A stretch of 64,000 nt of DNA from Trileptium ribeirensis. Lineage: Eukaryota; Nematoda; Enoplea; Enoplida; Thoracostomopsidae. The notes under the pieces are model-generated. The model was not told the origin of the DNA. It saw nothing but the letters and a program-made list of their open reading frames with translations, and did no database searches. The position numbers were made by a program, and so were the translations under genes. How positions within the stretch are numbered: position 1 is the stretch's first letter; every line of letters starts with the position of its first letter. This document shows positions 57,601-64,000 of this stretch, one piece after another. The stretch covers positions 44,737 to 108,736 of the forward strand of contig JASANE010007343.1 of the NCBI GenBank assembly GCA_030248225.1, given 5' to 3'.

Positions 57601-60600
57601 AGAAAACAACCTAACCCATATTTCGATTTTCAACCACAGTGAGCACACCGAACGCTATTGATTAAAACACAATGTGCAAATTTACTGTATGCTTCGTTAC
57701 TAACGTCCGGCTGATGTACAATTATTGAAATGTGATCGGCAGTGTCACTGAAACCTAAAATAGCTCTTTCAGTCCAGCTAGAGTGCACGGTCCGTAATAT
57801 TTATCGCCTAAAATGTCACAGTGCAAAAGTACCGAGAACAAAATGTCAAAACTACGAGTTAACAAAGATCTACAAAATTGGGTAATCTGTTTCCATTGAA
57901 TAACTATTTTGGTTATACACTGCTATTGGCCGCAAAGCGGCCAGCGAATGCATGAAAGCATCATAACTCAACAACGCGTTAATGTATTACATACAGGCAC
58001 TAGCCGAAGGCCAATGATCGCGATCTACAGCGAAATAAGTCGAAAGCCCACCCCTGCCTAAGGAAAAGACTTCACGCTAGTGTGTATATAATTATAATAA
58101 TTTATTGAGCGCAACCATGAGATATTTTAATATGTATTATGTAGTATAACTTACCCACTCGTCTTCAGAAAACCACAGATATGCTCTTTTCCACGCGATA
58201 AAACATGTGTTTACTGAAACAATAATTTCCTTTATATGTTCCGAATCTTTCACACAACCAATTTTTTTGAGAAAAGGGTAGGATGCAGGAGAAGGAGATG
58301 ATGTGGTTGAATATCCTTACAGCAAGCCTCTGCTATATAACCATAAAACAAGTTTTCCACAAAATATAGAGTACGATCATAACAGAATCTAGTTAATAAA
58401 TTTTTGATTGATCGGATTCTTTAGACAGCGATACAGAATAATTATTGTTTGCCAACTGTACAACAAAAATAAACAAGAAACAATGCAACAACAGAGCGAA
58501 CGCACGTGCTACAAAAATATCTAATTTCCAGTGATCGAGCAATGCAATAGCATGTTTCTAGCATTGACAGAGCATCGCGCGAGCAGCGTGTCATTTCTGA
58601 CGAGTACTGTAATTGCAACTAGCTACGGTTGGTTGCGTTTAAAGAAACAATTTACAACAACTCAACAATCACGTACTGAGTACGTTCGCTTCAGTTTTTA
58701 CGGCGATTTTGACATAACTCTCAATCATGGGCGATCTCTATGTTTCGGCAACAGAGTTATCATAATACCAAAGGCCCACAGGGAAAGTGTGCTCCTACAT
58801 GAAGCTGAAACTTTCGACATGTACTACTGCCGCACTTTTGTGGTTTTATGGCAATCTAAGTAAAAAATTGAATTTTAGACGAATTATAGGTATCTATTTT
58901 TTATTTCTCTTTTAGCGTCACATCTACAGTACTGGCAAAAAATGAGTGCTGTTCGTTCGATGTTCGCTCGAAATTTGTTCGATGTTCCTTTGATGAATTC
59001 AAAATTTTGTTCTAAATGTGTTCGAAATGTATTCGAGAGCTATTCGAGGTTTGTTCGAGAAAAAATAAATTTTGTTCGATTTTTGTTAGATGTTCGTTTG
59101 TTCGAAAGGTAACTCTCATTTCTGGCAAGTAATGTACCTCTGCGGACATTATTTAGACAATCTGTTCTTAACAGACGACAGCAGTTAGTTGCATAATTTT
59201 AGGAACGGTTTTACGTTATCTTTGTATCACTCAACAACTTCAAACTGCCAAATCGCATTAGTGTTCTGTTTTTGCAAAAGAATTACGTTTGGATTAAAAC
59301 CTTCTTATCATTAACGAAAGTAAAAAAAACACGTTTAGACTTGCGAATATGTACAAAAACGGTCGCCGAAACTAGCACGAACCACTTACAAACAACAAAA
59401 AGGCACGTCGACACACACGATATTGTCAGCCGCATCACTTTGATTGGAAACGAACAAAGCGACGGTTTGATTACAAAAGTTAGCAACGTTTGAAGCCACA
59501 TATAAACAACGCCAACACAAAATGCAAGAAACGCTCCGATCAGATGAAGGGTTGTCATTCGAGTTTCCTACAAATCGAAAATGCAAACGTAAACATATAG
59601 AAAAAACATATATATAAACAATAACCATACATACAACCAAAACAAAACAGATTTCAAACGATAATATTTCAAATAGCTAGTCAAGGACGGAACAAACAAA
59701 TAATTTCAAGCTTTTGTTTCCAACGGCACCCTTGCTAAAAATTGTCAACGTTCTAGTGTGAAAAACATTAATAACATTTCATATACATCTGCTAAAATTT
59801 TTAAAAACCATGGCGCACCGTTCCGAACGACACTCTTCTCCTGTTTTGGTGTTCCTTAGGCACGCTTTGCAATATGTTGGAAAAAGTTTCACCGGGTCAC
59901 TCCCTTGGCAAACTTCTGAGTGCGCCACAGTAGGTCCTTCATTAAATAGACAAATTTTGACAACAAAACGAACACTGTTTTACATTCCTATTGTGTTAAA
60001 CTACTGGATTACAAAATATTGCTAGTACAACGTCAAAAATAACGTCCGGGATTTATAAATCCGGAGTTTTACAACATTTTTGAACGTGGGTCAACAGTCC
60101 GAAAATAAATCGGTTTAGAAAATTTATTTAAACGAACTGTAACTCTGTACATTTAACTTTTCTTGTCAGTAATGGTGATAACATCTTAATGCATGCCAGC
60201 GGTTTAAATGGTGCGAACAAAACCCAATTCTTAATCTGGCAAAACTGGTCACTTTATTAAAGCACATATAAACAATCCAGCTTTACTCTTGCCAAAATAC
60301 AGCAAAAGGTGAGTGCAAGGGAGATGAAAGACTAACAAAATTCGAACATATCAATGGTCAACAAATAGCTCACAATTATTGTTATTATTATTGTTTTGGA
60401 GAATTAAAATTATTTGGCAATAAAAGGTTCAATCGCATTCAAATTAATACTGCTGCAATATGCTATAAAATGGTTCTGTAAACCAGTGACGGACAAGAAT
60501 TCTGAATTCTTTACGAATATCGCTTAAGCGATATAATTTGAAACTCGACTTCGAAGAGTGTAGTATCAACAGCCAAAAACAAAGACCTTAGTCATAACCA

Positions 60601-63600
60601 TATTCAACCCAAAATTTGGCGAATAATTGTAATAGTCATAATTCACCCGGCACTTGGACCATAATTGTAAATACTGATTTATCTGCGGCGATAAAGTAGT
60701 TATTCCTTGATCTATCAGTCCGACCAGTAATTTCTTACAGAACGTTACTCCTTGAGTCATTATTTTTGTTGTATTGATATGAGAAAAATAAACTGAGCTA
60801 ATAACTACATGCTTCTAATGGCCATACGGAAAGCCAATATAACTTAATGAAAGACCAAAATGAACTATTTCGCTGCATAAAAACAGCTGCGATAATATTC
60901 TTATACATTATTACCTGTAAAATGGCGAGATCCCACTTACCGTGCAAATCATTTGAAAGCATTACATACATTAATTCATATCAGGTAAATTGCTTGAAAA
61001 TGTCGTTTCTCGAAATCATAGAATTAAGGCGTCCACCAATTTAGGCATAAATGTTTCCAAAGACTTTAAAAATTTTAAGATGAAGAAATCGGTTGTGCGA
61101 CCTCTGCTTGACAATGGCGGAGATAAAAGCAAAGGTTTATAAACCAATACATTGATCCTTAAGTTAGCCTAAGTCGTGAATCCGTTGCCAACTTGTAACT
61201 GTTGCAATGAAAATTACCAAATTCCAGGTTTTATTAAGTAACATAGTAAAAATAGGACTTTCTTCGGAGAAATATAATTTTTTCGAAAATTTTGGAGACA
61301 TGGAGGTAGAAAATTAAGCCTCTTTATTTCAGAAATTCGTATGAAATTGAGGATAATTTTGACTCTTACCGACACTGATTCAACCAGCCTTTGTTGATCA
61401 GTGCGCGTAACCGAGTTCACCGTAATTAATGATGTAGGTGTATAATCCCGAGACAGTAGGCGGGAATTCATTTATAAAGAAATATGTAGATTGCTCTTGA
61501 GAGATTTCTTTCCAGAATTATAAGACGGAACGAGTACGAAATTGCGAAAAGCCTATTACGGTTTATATTGACAATCCACGGGTCAGGAAAGTCTTAAGTA
61601 GACAAAAGCTATACGATATACATTGGTTACCTGTTGCTCGTGACCACGTACAAAATTTAAATAAAAACCATCGCACGTTCGCAAACACTTTTGGAAATAT
61701 AACAATCAAATAGTTACTTTTCTGATTCCTAAGTCACGCAACTATTACGTTCGTCTTAGCATATAATAAAAAATTGTTTTCCATTATATAACATTGCAGC
61801 GGCAGACAGACAAGCGCACAAAGTAGTATAATTGTGCACATTAGTCTATTAAATTCGCTAAATTTCACTTGGACAAAATACTCACCTGAAAATTGGCAAC
61901 CATACTTAGACCGATGCTCGATATGAGCCCAATACAAAGACATGCACGGTTGCAACGCAACATGCCTCGACCGTAGCATTTCGGATTCAATCGCTGAACT
62001 TCAACTAGTTGTCGATGTCGAATGTAAATGCATAAGGCCACTGAAAAGTAAAAAACAAACTACCACACCATCAAAAACTGTAGTTGCAAGAAATCTTTAC
62101 AGCAACCGCAGCACCCCTCGCTACCGGAAAAAGTAAATCTAAATTACAAATTAAAAATTGTGCTTAAAAAATTTGGAAAAATGCGTTTACATGTAATATG
62201 TGTTCGTGGACAATAACGTGAATTGGTATTATGTTACTGCATTAACATATAATCATGAATATTAGAATCGTGCGATATTAAAATCAAAATTCGAATACAT
62301 GCGATTCGATTATTGTATTTAACGTGTCCTAGACGAATAAAATTCGGAAACCCCTGGCTTAGTTTAATGTGAGGCCACCAACAACACGCAAGTTTGGCTA
62401 AAAACGCGCATCCAAATGCATTAATCCGAGTCAAAAAGATATGAATATTTGAGGTTTTGATGTGGCAAGAGAAGTCATAATGATATCATAGAGCAGTCAA
62501 ATACGAACTGAAAGCTTTGATGCCTGTGGTGAGGGCCGAAACAAGATACAACTCCAGATACAGGGCTCGAAGTTATAAGATATGTGATACCCAACATGTC
62601 ACAGGTTTCTGTTTCAAATTAGATTATGATTTGCTATGACATTCTCATCATCTGTTTCTGCTAAGAGCATTCACAAGTTCATTGAGAATCGAATCATTCT
62701 GTTCCGTCAAATAAGACAACTGGTTGGAAGGAACATATACTCCAACTAAAACATTAACATCGTGCAGGATGCCGGTAATTAGCTACACAACACTAGCCGT
62801 TTGAATTTATACTGCCGATAAGGTTTACACGAAATCTGTTTGTCACGACAGGAAGGTTAATATCTGTGAATCCGATCTATGACATCTCCGAGTAATCTTG
62901 CACCGCCGTTTGGACGTGCTGCTTGTGGCTGTCTTGGCTCGAGCAAAATGGAATTAAGAAGCCTCTATATGGCATGTGTAGTACGCGGCCAAGCAAAATA
63001 AGCCGAAAATAGGTACAAATGTTTCGTATGCGCTCCGATGTTTACACAAGTCGTTGTTGCGAACTCTGTCAAGATACAATATTCCCAGAATTCGACAGAA
63101 ACATTGGTGCTCCAACGCATTTAATTAATGTTCGTGAGCCTTAGTGAGTGGCCAGGTTTCACAATAATAAAACAGCATCGGCCAGAGACCTACCATGTAT
63201 ACCCGAAGCTTGGTCTTTGTCAACGCTGGCGTATCGCGCCACAAATGGCTGAATATCCCTATTGCAGCCTGTATATTTGCGATACGCATTGGTTTTATTT
63301 GCGTTGATCATAAGTAAAAACATTTGTCGCTGTGACATTAAGTACGTATTGTCTGCAGTTCTGAGATGTCAATCCACTAGCAAACGTAAGACCCCTGAGC
63401 GTTCGGTCCTTTCCAAGAATTATGCCACCATTTTATATTCTAGCAGCACCGACAAGTGCGTAATCCATTACCCAGTTCAAATAACATCGGTGAGAAGACT
63501 GCACCTCGACCGCCAGAACAGTCCCTTTGTAGCGGACACAGCATCTGACCACCGTATGTAATAACCGAAGCATGTCGATATGTTTAGCACGATGCCGCTG

Positions 63601-63962
63601 TTGCTGAGGGACCTCCACAAATTACTACCAAAATACCAAGAGTGTGTATATTTCACTCAGGGTATGAAATTACTGAAGAGATTTGACTACTACTATTATC
63701 AAATATCAGAATATTTTCTAAACTTGCAACCTCTCACCACAGACCAAACAGCACATGATTAAACATCTCTTCGCCAGCACAAAAAATCAATTTAGACTAA
63801 AAATGTACTAATACGTATTTCTAATGAAGCTACTGTAGCACATTATGGTTACTGCCTCGTTTGATGTAACTACAAATACGCTAAAAGGACTTGCTTAAAA
63901 CAGCGCCAATGTTGAGCAACTGGCCAAATATGCAACTTTCTGGAGTCTGAGTAATTGTTGAG
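54637..63962 (-). CDS. DRAM-like membrane protein B, five exons seen (5' end outside window)
   Basis: Exons 63962-63895, 62040-61886, 59567-59390, 58213-58155, 55524-54637 join in frame to 449 codons including the stop. They correspond one-to-one with DRAM-A exons 3-7: 68 vs 68 nt, 155 vs 152, 178 vs 178, 59 vs 83, 888 vs 1551, with identical phases. Hallmarks are TPESCIFGQLLNIGAVL (TM2), ALCIYIRHRQ, SMVANFQ, TLHLIGAFLAFCVGVVYMWL (TM4) and MSEWIMAGTFVIYFLTYAVEL (TM6). About 260 residues of polar, basic, Asn/Lys/Ser-rich tail follow, unlike the DRAM-A tail. The intron after 63895 starts GCAAGT (GC-AG type) where DRAM-A has GTAAGT. The Asp of the family's S-D-T motif is replaced by Ser. Exons equivalent to A's 1-2 should lie right of the window. 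An autophagy/lysosome role is by family only. Confidence 0.9.
55840..56290. repeat. Degenerate tandem repeat, unit about 173 bp, in DRAM-B intron
   Basis: GATATTGCGTTTTGTGTTTTGGGTATCATGGGCCC at 55872 resembles GATATTGCGCTTTTCGTGTATTTTGGGTCTTATGGGGCCC at 56045, followed in both by CCC(A/C)(A/T)TTTTGAC. A weaker third unit ends with CCCCGTTTTGACCC near 56260. It lies in the last intron of DRAM-B. Confidence 0.65.
56540..56790. repeat. Low-complexity patch in DRAM-B intron
   Basis: A GC-richer block (GGGGATTATCCCC, CTCGGGGCGTCGGGATCCCCC) is followed by repeated GGCAAAAAT/GGAAAAT-type words to about 56790. No coding content. Confidence 0.4.
58531..58863 (+). mobile_element. Ty3/gypsy-like pol fragment (integrase zinc-finger region)
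   Basis: A 110-codon plus-strand frame ends with GRSLCFGNRVIIIPKAHRES followed by VLLHEAETFDMYY, resembling the sequence before and within the H2C2 zinc finger of LTR-retrotransposon integrases (L-L/C-W/F-G-N-R-V-(V/I)-I-P...R..VL..LHE.H.G). The finger's second half is altered and no neighbouring RT, RNase H, core integrase or LTR is seen. It is an isolated relic within the intron between DRAM-B exons 58213-58155 and 59567-59390, antisense to the gene. Confidence 0.6.
58940..59115. repeat. TTCGA-rich simple repeat
   Basis: GTTCGATGTTCG, TTCGAAAT, TTCGAG and related words fill about 170 bases. Likely the eroded end of an element or a simple repeat. It lies between the gypsy-like relic and the 178-nt exon of DRAM-B. 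Confidence 0.6.
60000..61880. other. DRAM-B intron, no recognised element
   Basis: AT-rich intronic DNA between exons 62040-61886 and 59567-59390. A GTAAGT on the minus strand near 60943 is preceded by stops in all useful frames, so no hidden exon is called. Confidence 0.5.
62880..63600 (-). mobile_element. Decayed LINE, C-terminal RT region
   Basis: The minus strand retains, across frameshifts, RDTPALTKTKLRVYMVGLWP, MLFYYCETWPLTKAHEH, INALEHQCFCRILGILYLDR, a RVRNNDLCKHRS stretch and a degraded LGRVLHMP box. This is the familiar end of RTE/CR1-type ORF2 (LLYGCETWPL...L..F..RCLR.I...RVSN.EVR...WLGHVLRMP). It lies in the first visible intron of DRAM-B, in the gene's sense orientation, and is inactive. 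Confidence 0.82.
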
Positions 63963-64000
63963 CTGCAACAAATATGGAAAATAACATAGATAACAAAATA

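Overview
This window is nuclear DNA from an intron-rich, AT-rich, repeat-laden metazoan, most likely an invertebrate. It holds spliced genes with canonical GT-AG sites, animal gene families (DRAM, TMEM69, hexosaminidase D), decayed LINEs of several clades and an intact Merlin DNA transposon. A flatworm is plausible from the mix of Merlin and degenerate LINEs in low-GC DNA, but nothing in the sequence fixes the phylum. I saw no bacterial operons, CRISPR array or convincing tRNA/rRNA gene.

Every host gene I could support lies on the minus strand. From left to right they are: (1) one exon of hexosaminidase D (1245-1380), whose remaining exons run off the left edge; (2) a complete DRAM-like gene, 'DRAM-A', rebuilt from seven exons between 27339 and 11269 (718 codons, all intron phases agree); (3) a TMEM69/DUF3429 mitochondrial-type membrane protein in one coding exon (37466-36456) behind a likely 5'UTR intron; (4) a second DRAM-like gene, 'DRAM-B', with five exons between 63962 and 54637 whose first exons lie beyond the right edge. 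DRAM-A and DRAM-B share intron positions and phases, so they are paralogues flanking TMEM69. Both carry long, unrelated, low-complexity C-terminal tails not seen in ordinary DRAM proteins.

The rest is mostly mobile and repeated DNA. There is a Merlin element (44150-45580) with an open transposase frame, matching terminal inverted repeats and a perfect 8-bp target duplication. There are LINE relics of at least three kinds (6.9-7.7, 16.1-16.5, 23.8-25.0, 33.2-34.0 and 62.9-63.6 kb) and a Ty3/gypsy-like pol fragment (58.5 kb). Nonautonomous elements include a four-copy family with TGGCCTGTCCACAG ends, a three-copy ~0.9-kb family with internal ~145-bp repeats, a hAT-like element with CAGGG/TAGGG ends, a 248-bp MITE with TA duplication, a GC-rich TAGAGGTG-ended element and a ~585-bp foldback element. 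Satellites and minisatellites lie at 0.4, 2.3, 18.2, 32.0, 32.55, 32.7, 48.3 and 55.9 kb.

The most notable observations are: an apparent GC-AG intron in DRAM-B at the exact position of a GT-AG intron in DRAM-A; a decayed second copy of DRAM-A exon 4 immediately downstream of the working exon; the repeated Tyr-rich motif in the DRAM-A tail; and the apparently young Merlin copy. I found no clear new multi-gene system.
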